This document shows, piece by piece, positions 24,014 to 31,282 of a stretch of DNA of 31,282 bases. The notes under the pieces are model-generated. The model saw only the letters and a list, made by a program, of their open reading frames with translations, ran no database searches and had not been told where the DNA came from. The position numbers were made by a program, and so were the translations under genes. How positions within the stretch are numbered: the stretch's first letter is position 1; each line of letters opens with the position of its first letter. Source of the DNA: WJJR01 sp964440935. GTDB lineage: Bacteria > Zixibacteria > MSB-5A5 > WJJR01. The stretch is taken from contig CAYTTY010000044.1 in the NCBI GenBank assembly GCA_964440935.1, positions 1-31,282 on the forward strand, in the 5' to 3' direction.

Positions 24014-25246
24014 ATGGCTGCCGGAGTCTTCCTCACCCAGATGATGCGCGACATGAAGTCGCAAAAGCTGCGCACGTTTCTGACCGTGTTCGGCATCCTC
24101 TGGGGGACCGCGTCTGTCATTCTACTGCTGGCCTTCGGCAAGGGCATTCACGCGCAACAACAGAAGGCGTTTCGCGGGATGGGTGAGTATATCGTCATCA
24201 TGTGGCCGGGACGTACCTCGATGGCGTACCAGGGTCTCGCGCGCAACCGGCAGATTCGTTTCCGTGAAGAAGACGCCACGTTGATGAAACGGCAGATCCT
24301 TAACTTGGGTATGATTTCCCCTGAATACACACTGTGGGACGCCAAGGGACGCGTCGGCAAGACCGAAAAGCTGATTCGCATCACGGGCTGCTGGCCGGAG
24401 TATGGTCCGCTGCGCAACATCATTCCGCAAATGGGCTCCCGATTCATCAATACGGAAGATATGGAGCAGCGCCGGCGCGTGATCTTCCTGGGGACGTCGC
24501 TGGCGGAGGAATTCTTCGGAGACGAGAATGCCATCGGGCGCATCGTGTTGGTCAACGGCGTGCCATTTACCGTCGTCGGGGTGATGCGACAGAAAGAGCA
24601 GGATTCATCATACAACGGACGCGATACGCATAAAGCGTTTGTCCCTTCGGCAACCTTTAAGGCGATGTACGGTTACGAATACGTCAACAACATCGTCTTC
24701 AAAGCCGACAAACCCGCACACACCGAGCGTGTCAAGAAAGGCGCCTACGACGTCCTCGGCGCCAGATACAAGTTTGATCCCGACGATAACGAAGCGCTGG
24801 CCATGTGGGACACCACTGAAAACGAGCAGTTCTTTTCAACGTTCTTTATGGCCTTCCGGGTGTTCCTCGGCGTGATCGGCGCATTCACGCTGATCGTCGG
24901 CGGCATCAGCATTTCCAATATCATGAACGTGGTCGTTGAAGAGCGTACCAAAGAAATCGGCATCAAGATGGCGCTCGGCGCCAAACCGCGTTTCGTGATG
25001 AGTCAGTTCATCTTCGAAACGCTAACACTGACGGCCATCGGGGGATTGCTGGGTTTTGCCTTCGCCGTGACCGTGGTGTCGGTGGTACCCTCGTTCAACG
25101 TTGAGGACTACATCGGGACACCCGAAGTTTCCACCTCGGTCGCGATTGTGACACTGTCGATTCTGGGATTCATCGGTTTACTGTCGGGTTGGTTTCCCGC
25201 CCGGCGCGCGGCGCGCTGTAACCCGATCGAGGCGCTACGGCTCTAA
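24014..25246 (+). CDS. MacB/FtsX-type ABC transporter permease 1
   Basis: 410 residues with the four-helix layout of this family: helix 1 (about 20-42, LTVFGILWGTASVILLLAFG), a large periplasmic MacB_PCD-type domain (about 45-275), then three helices (about 278-305, 330-355 and 370-395). Family marks are EERTKEIGIKMALGAKPR after helix 2 and the terminal PARRAARCNPIEALRL. MacB-type transporters use ATP hydrolysis to drive a periplasmic piston rather than to move substrate across the inner membrane. This copy has no fused ATPase; the ATPase is the fourth gene. GGAG lies 10 bases before the start, 63 bases after the adaptor gene. It is clearly paralogous to the next gene, so the two probably form a heterodimer. 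Confidence 0.93.
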   Translation: MAAGVFLTQMMRDMKSQKLRTFLTVFGILWGTASVILLLAFGKGIHAQQQKAFRGMGEYIVIMWPGRTSMAYQGLARNRQIRFREEDATLMKRQILNLGMISPEYTLWDAKGRVGKTEKLIRITGCWPEYGPLRNIIPQMGSRFINTEDMEQRRRVIFLGTSLAEEFFGDENAIGRIVLVNGVPFTVVGVMRQKEQDSSYNGRDTHKAFVPSATFKAMYGYEYVNNIVFKADKPAHTERVKKGAYDVLGARYKFDPDDNEALAMWDTTENEQFFSTFFMAFRVFLGVIGAFTLIVGGISISNIMNVVVEERTKEIGIKMALGAKPRFVMSQFIFETLTLTAIGGLLGFAFAVTVVSVVPSFNVEDYIGTPEVSTSVAIVTLSILGFIGLLSGWFPARRAARCNPIEALRL

Positions 25247-25261
25247 CGCCGGGCTGATTCT

Positions 25262-26512
25262 ATGGGACTATTGACATTCCTGCGATACTTCTGGAACGAT
25301 TTCCGGAAGCAAAAGAAACGGGCGACACTCACCGTGGCGGCCATTGTCTGGGGGACGATGTCGATTCTGCTGCTGTTGGCCTTCGGGGAGGGACTCAAGC
25401 GCCAGCTCGATAAGAATCAGCGTGGACTCGGCGAGAACATCATGATCGTTTGGGGCGGCCAGACGTCAATGCCGTACGAGGGTCTGCCGCGCGGCCGGCG
25501 CATTCGCTTTATGGAAGAAGACGTCGAGGTCATCAAGAAGAGCATTCCCCAGATCGAAAACATCGGCGCCGAATACTCACGCTGGGGCGTCGACGTGGTG
25601 CGCGGCCCAAAGGTGCTCTCCGAGCACGTCTGCGGCGAGTATCCAACCTATGAACGGATGCGCGCGCACTATCCGATGCAGGGCGGACGCTACATCAACT
25701 GGACCGACATGGAGGAGAAACGCCGCGTCATTTTTCTCGGCTACGAGATGAAACAGAAACTCTTCGGCGATGAAGACGCGATCGGCCAAACCGTGCATGT
25801 CTCCGGCATCCCTTTCACCGTCGTCGGCGTCGGCCAGGACAAACAGCAGATGGGGATGTACGGCGGGCCCGATGTCAACAAAGGGTCGATTCCCGCCACG
25901 ACGTTTAAGTCGCTCTTTGGTCACAAATATCTGCACAATCTAGTGATTCAACCCCAGTCGACCGACCTCAATGAAGTCGTGGAGCGCCGCCTCAACGAGG
26001 TGCTCGGCGCGCGGTTGAAGTTTCATCCCGACGATGAACAGGCGCTGTCGATTTGGGATACCATCGAAGGCCGCAAACAGATGCAAAACATGATGCTCGG
26101 CATGCAGATCTTCATGGGCATCATCGGGGCGATGACCCTGCTGATTGCCGGTGTCGGTGTGGCCAATATCATGTACGTGGTCATCAAAGAACGGACAAAG
26201 GAAATCGGAATCAAAATGGCGCTCGGCGGCCAGCCGCGTGTCGTACAGTGGCAGTTTCTGCTCGAAGCGATGATCATCTGTTTCAGTGGTGGGGCTATCG
26301 GCATATTCGTATCGCAGTTGATTTGTGATGTGATGTCGCTGGTGCCGCGCGATGAAGGCTCGTCGATGACATGGTTGGGCAATCCCACGATTTCCGTACC
26401 GATTGGAATGATCACCATTGCCATTCTGGCCATCGTCGCGGTGATTGCGGGATACTTCCCGTCGCGGAGAGCGGCCATGTTGAATCCGGCGGAGACATTG
26501 CGCTACGAATAG
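25262..26512 (+). CDS. MacB/FtsX-type ABC transporter permease 2
   Basis: 416 residues, the same four-helix and periplasmic-domain plan as the preceding permease, with matching text such as LTVAAIVWGTMSILLLLAFG, GRYINWTDMEEKRRVIFLG and KERTKEIGIKMALGGQPR, and the terminal PSRRAAMLNPAETLRYE. The start lies 15 bases after the previous stop; the ribosome site is weak, which suggests coupling. Two different half-permeases with one separate ATPase and a MacA-type adaptor is an arrangement common in Bacteroidota and relatives for macrolide-, lipopeptide- or peptide-exporting systems, though the substrate cannot be read from sequence. Confidence 0.93.
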   Translation: MGLLTFLRYFWNDFRKQKKRATLTVAAIVWGTMSILLLLAFGEGLKRQLDKNQRGLGENIMIVWGGQTSMPYEGLPRGRRIRFMEEDVEVIKKSIPQIENIGAEYSRWGVDVVRGPKVLSEHVCGEYPTYERMRAHYPMQGGRYINWTDMEEKRRVIFLGYEMKQKLFGDEDAIGQTVHVSGIPFTVVGVGQDKQQMGMYGGPDVNKGSIPATTFKSLFGHKYLHNLVIQPQSTDLNEVVERRLNEVLGARLKFHPDDEQALSIWDTIEGRKQMQNMMLGMQIFMGIIGAMTLLIAGVGVANIMYVVIKERTKEIGIKMALGGQPRVVQWQFLLEAMIICFSGGAIGIFVSQLICDVMSLVPRDEGSSMTWLGNPTISVPIGMITIAILAIVAVIAGYFPSRRAAMLNPAETLRYE

Positions 26513-26546
26513 ACAAGCGCACGGAGACGATATCGGGAGCGTATCG

Positions 26547-27245
26547 ATGTCAAGCAACGGAAGCATTATTAAGCTGGATCGCGTGCACAAGGTGTACGAC
26601 ACCGGTAAAATCAAAGTCGAAGCGCTACGGGGCGTCGACCTCGACGTGCGCCAGGGCGAGTTCCTCACTCTCGTTGGCCCGTCCGGCTCGGGCAAATCGA
26701 CACTGATGAACATCCTCGGTTGTCTCGATACACCGACCGAGGGAACATACTATTTCCGCGGTGAACAGGTGGAAGGGCTCTCGCTCAATCGCCTGGCCGA
26801 GATCCGCAATCGCAGCGTGGGATTCGTCTTCCAGAATTTCAACCTGCTCCCGTATTCGACCGCGCTCGAAAATGTCGAATTGCCGATGGTTTTTGGCGGC
26901 GTGCCGATACGCGAACGGCGTCGGCGTGCCAAAGAGGTCCTCGAGCGGGTGGGACTCGGCGACCGCATGGAACACAAGCCGACGGAACTTTCGGGTGGGC
27001 AGATGCAGCGTGTTGCCATCGCACGCTCACTGGTCAATGACCCCGATCTCATTCTGGCCGACGAGCCGACCGGCAATCTCGACACCGCGTCGGGCCGGGA
27101 GATTTTTGATCTGTTCGAAGAGCTCTGGAAGACCGGCCACACGATCATGATCATCACCCACGATCCCAACCTCCCCATGCGCACCGAGCGCACGCTGCAC
27201 ATGCGTGATGGGTTGCTGCATAGTGGGAATGGCGCAGAGCCGTAG
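26547..27245 (+). CDS. ABC transporter ATPase (MacB/LolD type)
   Basis: 232 residues, full length for a LolD/MacB-type ATPase. Walker A GPSGSGKST (44-52), Q-loop VFQNFNLLPY (about 94-103), ABC signature LSGGQMQRVAIARSL (148-162), Walker B LILADEPTGNLDT (168-180) and switch histidine in IITHD (about 205) are all intact. It powers the two permeases directly upstream (gap 34 bases, GGGAG site before the ATG). EPTGNLD and the short helical insert are typical of the o228/MacB/LolD subfamily. It is the only ABC ATPase gene in the window and is in the wrong family to serve the zinc-type permease at 14818-15660. Confidence 0.95.
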   Translation: MSSNGSIIKLDRVHKVYDTGKIKVEALRGVDLDVRQGEFLTLVGPSGSGKSTLMNILGCLDTPTEGTYYFRGEQVEGLSLNRLAEIRNRSVGFVFQNFNLLPYSTALENVELPMVFGGVPIRERRRRAKEVLERVGLGDRMEHKPTELSGGQMQRVAIARSLVNDPDLILADEPTGNLDTASGREIFDLFEELWKTGHTIMIITHDPNLPMRTERTLHMRDGLLHSGNGAEP

Positions 27246-27494
27246 ATCATCTCACTGAATGAATATCCAGCTCAGGTTCCCACTGTTGTTCGTCAGTGAC
27301 GGCACGAGCTTGCTCGTAGCGTCAGAGGTATCTCCCATTGAATGGAACGAGATGACGGGTCGAGAAACCCACGGTAGACCTGTGGGGTACCCTGTGTGGG
27401 ATTTCGCCAGTGCCAATCCGATATTTTCTGGCCATTGAGGAACCGAACATGTATCTCACAATGGATACGCTGTGATGTCGCTCCGGTAACCACA
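27246..27494. other. Intergenic spacer with hairpin-like repeat
   Basis: No gene seen. CCCAC-GGTAGACCT-GTGGG at about 27369-27387 is a short hairpin, followed by CCCTGTGTGGGATTT, which partly mirrors it. It may be another intergenic repeat or a transcript end for the exporter operon. No clear ribosome site precedes the TauE-type gene. Confidence 0.35.
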
Positions 27495-28421
27495 ATGGAC
27501 GTCCTAAACGACCTGCTCGTCCGCTTTCCCGTCTCCGGCGTCGAGACGTATCTCTTCATTCCACCACTGGTCGCATTTGTGGTTTCGTTTGTCACCTCTA
27601 TGGGAGGTGTATCAGGGGCGTTTGTCTTGCTGCCGTTTCAAGTGACTGTGTTGGGCTATACCGCACCGTCGGTGTCGGCCACCAATCAGGTATTCAATCT
27701 CGTGGCCATTCCCAGCGGCGTGTGGCGCTACCTGAGAGAAAAACGCATGGTGTGGCCGCTGACGTGGGCGGTGATTGTCGGCACATTACCCGGCGTTGTG
27801 ATCGGTGCGTACATCCGTATTACGATCCTGTCCGACCCCGGTGATTTCCGACTCTTTGCCGGCATGGTACTCCTGTACATCGGCGTCCGGCTGTTTCTGG
27901 ATGTGGCGAATGCCCGAAAGCGTGCGGCAACCGGAGTCGACAATAGGCGCCTATCACTGACAAGTTTCGAAGTGAGCGACACGCACCTCTCACTCAAGCA
28001 GGTGGAGTTTCAGTTTGCCGGAGAGCCGTTTCGGTGTTCAACGTTCGGTATTGTCAGCCTCTGTGTCGTGGTTGGTATTGCCGGCGGCATCTATGGCATT
28101 GGCGGCGGAGCGATCGTGGCGCCGTTTTTCGTTTCGGTTTTCCGATTACCGGTACACGCCGTCGCCGGTGCGGCGCTGATGGGAACATTCGTCACGTCGT
28201 TCGCCGGCGTGGCGATCTACCACCTGCTGTCTCTTGCGTATCCCGCACAATCAGTCGCCCCCGACTGGTATCTCGGCCTGCTCTTCGGTATCGGCGGATT
28301 GCTCGGCATGTATGCCGGCGCACGATGCCAGAAACACGTGTCCGCACGAGCTGTCAAGATTATCCTCCTCGTGATCGTCTTGTCCGTTGCCGGGAAGTAC
28401 ATCGTGGGGTTCTTCGTGTGA
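27495..28421 (+). CDS. TauE/SafE-family membrane permease
   Basis: 308 residues with about eight membrane helices in two repeats. The family's paired glycine-rich motifs are visible: SFVTSMGGVSGAFVLLPF in the first half and VGIAGGIYGIGGGAIVAPFF in the second, each early in its repeat. A hydrophilic stretch of about 60 residues (ANARKRAATGVDNRRLSL onward) separates the halves in the cytoplasm, longer than usual. TauE/SafE proteins export or import sulfite, sulfoacetate and other small organic anions; the substrate here is unknown and no sulfur-metabolism genes are near. The start at 27495 (MDVLNDLLVRF) is chosen because the frame upstream is hydrophilic and does not fit the family. Confidence 0.88.
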   Translation: MDVLNDLLVRFPVSGVETYLFIPPLVAFVVSFVTSMGGVSGAFVLLPFQVTVLGYTAPSVSATNQVFNLVAIPSGVWRYLREKRMVWPLTWAVIVGTLPGVVIGAYIRITILSDPGDFRLFAGMVLLYIGVRLFLDVANARKRAATGVDNRRLSLTSFEVSDTHLSLKQVEFQFAGEPFRCSTFGIVSLCVVVGIAGGIYGIGGGAIVAPFFVSVFRLPVHAVAGAALMGTFVTSFAGVAIYHLLSLAYPAQSVAPDWYLGLLFGIGGLLGMYAGARCQKHVSARAVKIILLVIVLSVAGKYIVGFFV

Positions 28422-28437
28422 TCAATCTCACTATGAA

Positions 28438-28467
28438 GACGGCCTGCCACATGCGTGACAGGCCGTC
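28438..28467. terminator. Bidirectional hairpin between convergent genes
   Basis: A 9-bp perfect stem GACGGCCTG/CAGGCCGTC with a 12-base loop lies between the stop of the TauE-type gene (plus) and that of the dockerin gene (minus). No strong T-run on either side (TTCAT on the minus strand). It is likely shared as a transcript end. Confidence 0.55.
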
Positions 28468-28488
28468 GATCACCCTGCATCAGTGTTG

Positions 28489-30054
28489 CTACTCCGGCGG
28501 CTCCGTTCCCGGCGGACTGGTACACGGCGGTATCGAGCCATTGAAGAAGGTGGCGTTGATCAGCATGTTAATATCCATCGCGTCCGTCACGCCATCACAA
28601 TTGACATCGCCCAGCCGATCATAACACTCCGCCACAATCGTGACCAGGAACGAACACTCTGATACATTGCCGGCCGCATCGGTCGCAGTGCAGAAGACTT
28701 CGGTGGTGCCGTTCGGGAAAAACGTGCCCGATTCCTGACTCGTTGTAATGGTCACGTCACCCGGACAATTGTCGGTCGCGAAGACGTCAAACGCGACGAC
28801 CCAGCCCTGATACACCGGTGCGATATTCAGATGAATGTCGTCGGAGCAGATGATCTCCGGCGGGGTCGTATCTTCGACCGTTACTGTCGCCTGGCACTGG
28901 GTGGTCGCCGCATAATCGTCCTCAACCGTCAGCGTTACCAGCGTGGAACCAAGAGGATACGGGCCGGACGGATCCTGTGTCAGGATGACGTCACCGCCAT
29001 CCGGATCGTAGGATCCGTTATCGATCAAGGCATCCACCGGACCGCAGTCCGGCCCCGTCGAAACCGTCACATCCTGGCAGAGCGCCACCGGCGGCTGGTT
29101 CTCGGCAATGGTGATGATCCCCTTGGTGAACGAGGGGACAATCGGTGTACTGGTTCCGGCCGTCTCTTCAATAAAGACCAGATGATTATCGGGGTCAATG
29201 CATGCGGTGTCAATTTCGAATTGCCCCAATGTCATGCCGACATCGACCGTGAGGGCCATCGAGCCGATCACGTCGCTGCCCGGTGGAAAGTTTCCGTTCA
29301 ATAGCCGAGTGGCAATGTACAGGAATCCCTCGGGCGATGCACCTACGGCGTGTTTGGTTCCGGTGGCGTCAATGTCCATGTGTGTGATGGTGCCGAATCC
29401 ACCGGGACACAATCCATCGGCATCGGCATATTGATTGATCCGGTCAAAGAAGTTGCTGTCCGGACGCAACCGCTCACCCAACGATGGCAGCGCAGCCGTG
29501 ATGAAAGCCCCCGGCGTAATCTCGCGAACGACCAATGGAAGTGTGATAGCCTGAAGCCCGATGTCATTGGTGATGTAGATCGGAATGCGCACATCGGTGG
29601 CGCCCGCAATCACGCCGCGCGACTCGACCACCACACTGTTGCCCGGTTCTCCCGGCGTCGGGTCAAAAACCGGGTCGCACAAGTCCGGCTGGGTCACACA
29701 ATCGCACGGATCGACTATCGTTGCCTGGCCGCGAAAGATCTCGTCCAGAAACGCCGTAATGTCGCGGATATCCAGGAAGCCGTCGGCGGTAATATCGGCA
29801 CGCGGCACCGGACAGCCAGGATCTTGCAGGGCAGTCAGTCCGCCGGATATGACATTCATGATTTCGAGGAGATCCAACACGTTCACCGTACCGTCGCCAT
29901 TGACATCCCCCACCCACGGACACGAACACTGTCCCCGAGCGGCCCCGCTGTAGGGTCCGATAAAAATCACCATAGTAATTGCTACGATGAGTGTTACTGT
30001 CCACCGCGCGCCCCACAGCGCCTGCGGGGAGAAGGGTCGTCGCCGTGCATGCAT
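28489..30054 (-). CDS. Exported dockerin/cohesin-like/HYR protein
   Basis: 521 residues. AGGAGGTGACGA precedes the ATG. Signal peptide about 1-41 with a long basic start (MHARRRPFSP) and core VTLIVAITMVIFIG. Two dockerin-type calcium loops follow: GDVNGDGTVNVLDLLEIMN (49-67) and RADITADGFLDIRDITAFLD (85-104). A cohesin-like domain (about 138-315) is clearly related to the N-terminus of the giant protein (VRIPIYITNDIGLQAITLPL versus VEIPILFTNDVELVGIVCPL). Two HYR repeats (about 319-395 and 396-476) and one more dockerin loop (LGDVNCDGVTDAMDINMLIN, about 481-500) end the protein. Cohesin-dockerin pairs bind each other with calcium, so this protein could link surface proteins, though these are not cellulosomal and no enzymes are attached. 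Confidence 0.9.
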   Translation of the reverse strand: MHARRRPFSPQALWGARWTVTLIVAITMVIFIGPYSGAARGQCSCPWVGDVNGDGTVNVLDLLEIMNVISGGLTALQDPGCPVPRADITADGFLDIRDITAFLDEIFRGQATIVDPCDCVTQPDLCDPVFDPTPGEPGNSVVVESRGVIAGATDVRIPIYITNDIGLQAITLPLVVREITPGAFITAALPSLGERLRPDSNFFDRINQYADADGLCPGGFGTITHMDIDATGTKHAVGASPEGFLYIATRLLNGNFPPGSDVIGSMALTVDVGMTLGQFEIDTACIDPDNHLVFIEETAGTSTPIVPSFTKGIITIAENQPPVALCQDVTVSTGPDCGPVDALIDNGSYDPDGGDVILTQDPSGPYPLGSTLVTLTVEDDYAATTQCQATVTVEDTTPPEIICSDDIHLNIAPVYQGWVVAFDVFATDNCPGDVTITTSQESGTFFPNGTTEVFCTATDAAGNVSECSFLVTIVAECYDRLGDVNCDGVTDAMDINMLINATFFNGSIPPCTSPPGTEPPE

Positions 30055-30162
30055 TCGTCACCTCCTGGGGTTGAAGCGCTTTACCAAACACCGGTGGCTT
30101 GGTGCGAGTCCATTCTAGTCTCTTTGCTTGTGGCCGAAACTATGTCAGTGTGTTTCACACGA

Positions 30163-30190
30163 AATATACCATATTGCTTGGGGCAGGCAA
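30163..30190 (-). promoter_or_regulatory. Promoter candidate for the dockerin gene
   Basis: On the minus strand TTGCCT (30190-30185), a 16-base spacer and TATATT (30168-30163): four of six and five of six consensus bases. It would give a leader of about 100 bases before the ATG at 30054. Confidence 0.4.
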
Positions 30191-30281
30191 GGCCCACCCG
30201 AGGTCTTTTCCCGTCGATTCTGACGCGTGCGAGGAGCGGCGGCAATCCGCCGTAATCGATGGGTGGTAGAAGTTTATGCCT

Positions 30282-30311
30282 TTGACAGACACACCCGCGC
30301 GGAGGTACTTT
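30282..30311 (+). promoter_or_regulatory. Promoter candidate for the YqaA-type gene
   Basis: Perfect TTGACA (30282-30287), an 18-base spacer and TACTTT (30306-30311), about 50 bases before the ATG at 30366. Confidence 0.4.
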
Positions 30312-30365
30312 CGAGTCCTTCCCGCCGCCACCATGCCGGCGGTCTGGTAAGCGAGGAGCACCCGG

Positions 30366-30998
30366 ATGACGCAGCAGCCGATACCCGATCCAACGATTAC
30401 TAAAGCCCCCAGCCGTAACCCGTTGCGCCGCTTATATGCGTGGGTGCTGTCGTGGGCCGATAAGAAATCGGGCCCCACCGTGTTGGCGCTCGTCGGCGTG
30501 GCCGAATCATCGGTGTTTCCCATTCCGCCCGATCCGCTGCTAATGGCGCTCTGCCTGGGGCGGCCGGCGCGGAGCCTGCATTTCGCAACCATTCTCTCGA
30601 TTGCATCGGTGATCGGGGGGATGATCGGGTACGGGATCGGGCACTTTTTCTGGGAGGCGTGGGGCGACTGGTTTATGGCGCATGTCCCCGGCGTTACGCC
30701 TGAGGGATTCACCAAGGTCAGCAGCCTGTACAACGATTATGACTTCTGGGCCGTCTTCGCCGCCGGGTTTTCACCGCTCCCCTATAAACTCTTCACCATC
30801 GCCGGTGGTGTTTTCAAAATCAGCTTTCCCATCTTCGTCGTGGCGTCAGTCATCAGCCGTTCAGCACGCTTCTTCCTGATTGCCCTTCTGCTCAAACGCT
30901 TCGGCACCCCCATCGAAGCCTTCATCGAACGTCACTTCGGCTGGCTGACGCTGGTGTTTGTGGTGTTGCTGGTGGGTGGGTTTTTGTTGTTGCGGTGA
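30366..30998 (+). CDS. YqaA/DedA-superfamily membrane protein
   Basis: 210 residues with GAGGAG before the ATG. The protein has a short basic cytoplasmic start, then VTT/DedA-type features: a re-entrant segment VAESSVFPIPPDPLLMALCL (about 45-64), helices around 72-97 (ATILSIASVIGGMIGYGIGH), the second conserved segment AAGFSPLPYKLFTIAGGVFK (about 132-151), and closing helices. The pair of Pro-containing re-entrant motifs (PIPPDPLL and SPLPYK) is typical of the YqaA branch. DedA-superfamily proteins flip phospholipids or carrier lipids between membrane leaflets and support envelope homeostasis; the precise substrate here is unknown. It appears to be monocistronic. Confidence 0.9.
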   Translation: MTQQPIPDPTITKAPSRNPLRRLYAWVLSWADKKSGPTVLALVGVAESSVFPIPPDPLLMALCLGRPARSLHFATILSIASVIGGMIGYGIGHFFWEAWGDWFMAHVPGVTPEGFTKVSSLYNDYDFWAVFAAGFSPLPYKLFTIAGGVFKISFPIFVVASVISRSARFFLIALLLKRFGTPIEAFIERHFGWLTLVFVVLLVGGFLLLR

Positions 30999-31282
30999 AA
31001 CGCTCTCCGGAGCGCGGGTGCCCGTGACTCCTTTCGGGTGGCCCGGACCTCATGTCCTGAGCATCGTCGAAGGATGGTCTGGGTCTCAACAGCTATATTC
31101 CGACTACGAAGAATTCGTCAATCATACACCCCAATCGGCGCTCTCGTGATTGACCAAGGAGAGCTGCATGAATGACTGTGGTGTGAAACCCGGACCAAGG
31201 TCCGTGTTGCAAAACCTGCTGACTATCGTCACCTCAGACTGGGGAGGGCGAGGCTCCCGCCGAGCCGCCGTGTGGAACATGC
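30999..31282. other. Intergenic tail with repeats, no supported gene
   Basis: A palindrome-like CATGTCCTGAGC...GTCGAAGGATG at about 31051-31075 resembles a motif that is widespread between genes in many bacteria. A well-placed AAGGAG before an ATG at 31168 opens a frame to the edge, but that frame reads straight into the repeat described next, so I do not call it. Confidence 0.4.
31211..31282. repeat. Partial inverted copy of the 201-bp repeat
   Basis: The reverse complement of this stretch matches the tandem repeat at 14249-14774 (for example GGAGCCTCGCCCTCC followed by AGTCTGAGGTGA and AGTCAGCAGGTTTT), with a few mismatches. It continues beyond the right edge, so its full length is unknown. 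Confidence 0.75.

Larger units (their letters stand above)
30055..30365. other. Divergent intergenic region
   Basis: It lies between the dockerin gene and the YqaA-type gene and holds the two promoter candidates given separately. I see no further gene or repeat. Confidence 0.45.

Noticed and set aside
27293..27595. 100-codon minus-strand frame in the spacer before the TauE-type gene
   Set aside because: It overlaps the start of a well-supported permease on the other strand and shows no motif or ribosome site.
31168..31282. ATG with AAGGAG spacing near the right edge
   Set aside because: The frame reads into a repeat present elsewhere in non-coding sequence. A real gene would need to be shown by sequence beyond the edge.

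Overview
The window looks like a chromosomal segment of an uncultivated Gram-negative bacterium of the FCB group, most likely Candidatus Zixibacteria or a close relative. The grounds are large exported proteins ending in a FlgD-Ig/Por-type C-terminal domain with the NPFNP signature, proteins that combine cohesin-like, dockerin and HYR modules, an outer-membrane barrel protein, strong AAGGAGG ribosome binding sites, fairly high GC, and GC-rich palindromic repeats between genes. This is inference from family knowledge; there is no rRNA or marker gene to settle it. No tRNA, rRNA, CRISPR array, transposase or phage gene was found.

Layout. (1) 1-2858, minus strand: a candidate operon with an unusual promoter (consensus -35 and near-consensus -10 separated by a run of ten G/C), a membrane-anchored thioredoxin-like protein with a CGTC motif, an exported ten-cysteine mini-protein, and a large exported protein cut by the left edge. 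(2) 3035-4601, minus: a single-pass FHA-domain protein and an exported DUF4412-like protein, each followed by a hairpin. (3) 4602-13714, minus: repeat-bearing spacer, then a two-gene operon for a 444-residue surface protein and a 2254-residue cysteine-rich protein with 11 HYR repeats, with a sigma70-type promoter at 13687-13714. (4) 13757-14817: non-coding repeat cluster. (5) 14818-18107, minus: zinc-type metal uptake genes (permease, binding protein, His-rich outer-membrane barrel, small His/Cys membrane protein) without an ATPase gene. (6) 18136-22583, minus: two translationally coupled exported amidohydrolases. (7) 22777-27245, plus: a palindromic operator candidate, then a MacA-type adaptor, two FtsX/MacB-type permeases and an ATPase. 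(8) 27495-28421, plus: TauE/SafE permease. (9) 28489-30054, minus: exported dockerin/cohesin/HYR protein related to the giant protein. (10) 30366-30998, plus: YqaA/DedA-type membrane protein, then a repeat-bearing tail.

How it fits together. Most genes serve the cell envelope: surface proteins, an envelope ABC exporter, metal import across both membranes, and extracytoplasmic hydrolases. The most novel-looking unit is the Cys-rich peptide/thioredoxin-like/large exported protein operon, whose promoter geometry suggests phase variation. The second is the metal locus with a His-rich outer-membrane barrel. The surface proteins also share an unnamed module of about 90 residues, present three times in the window.
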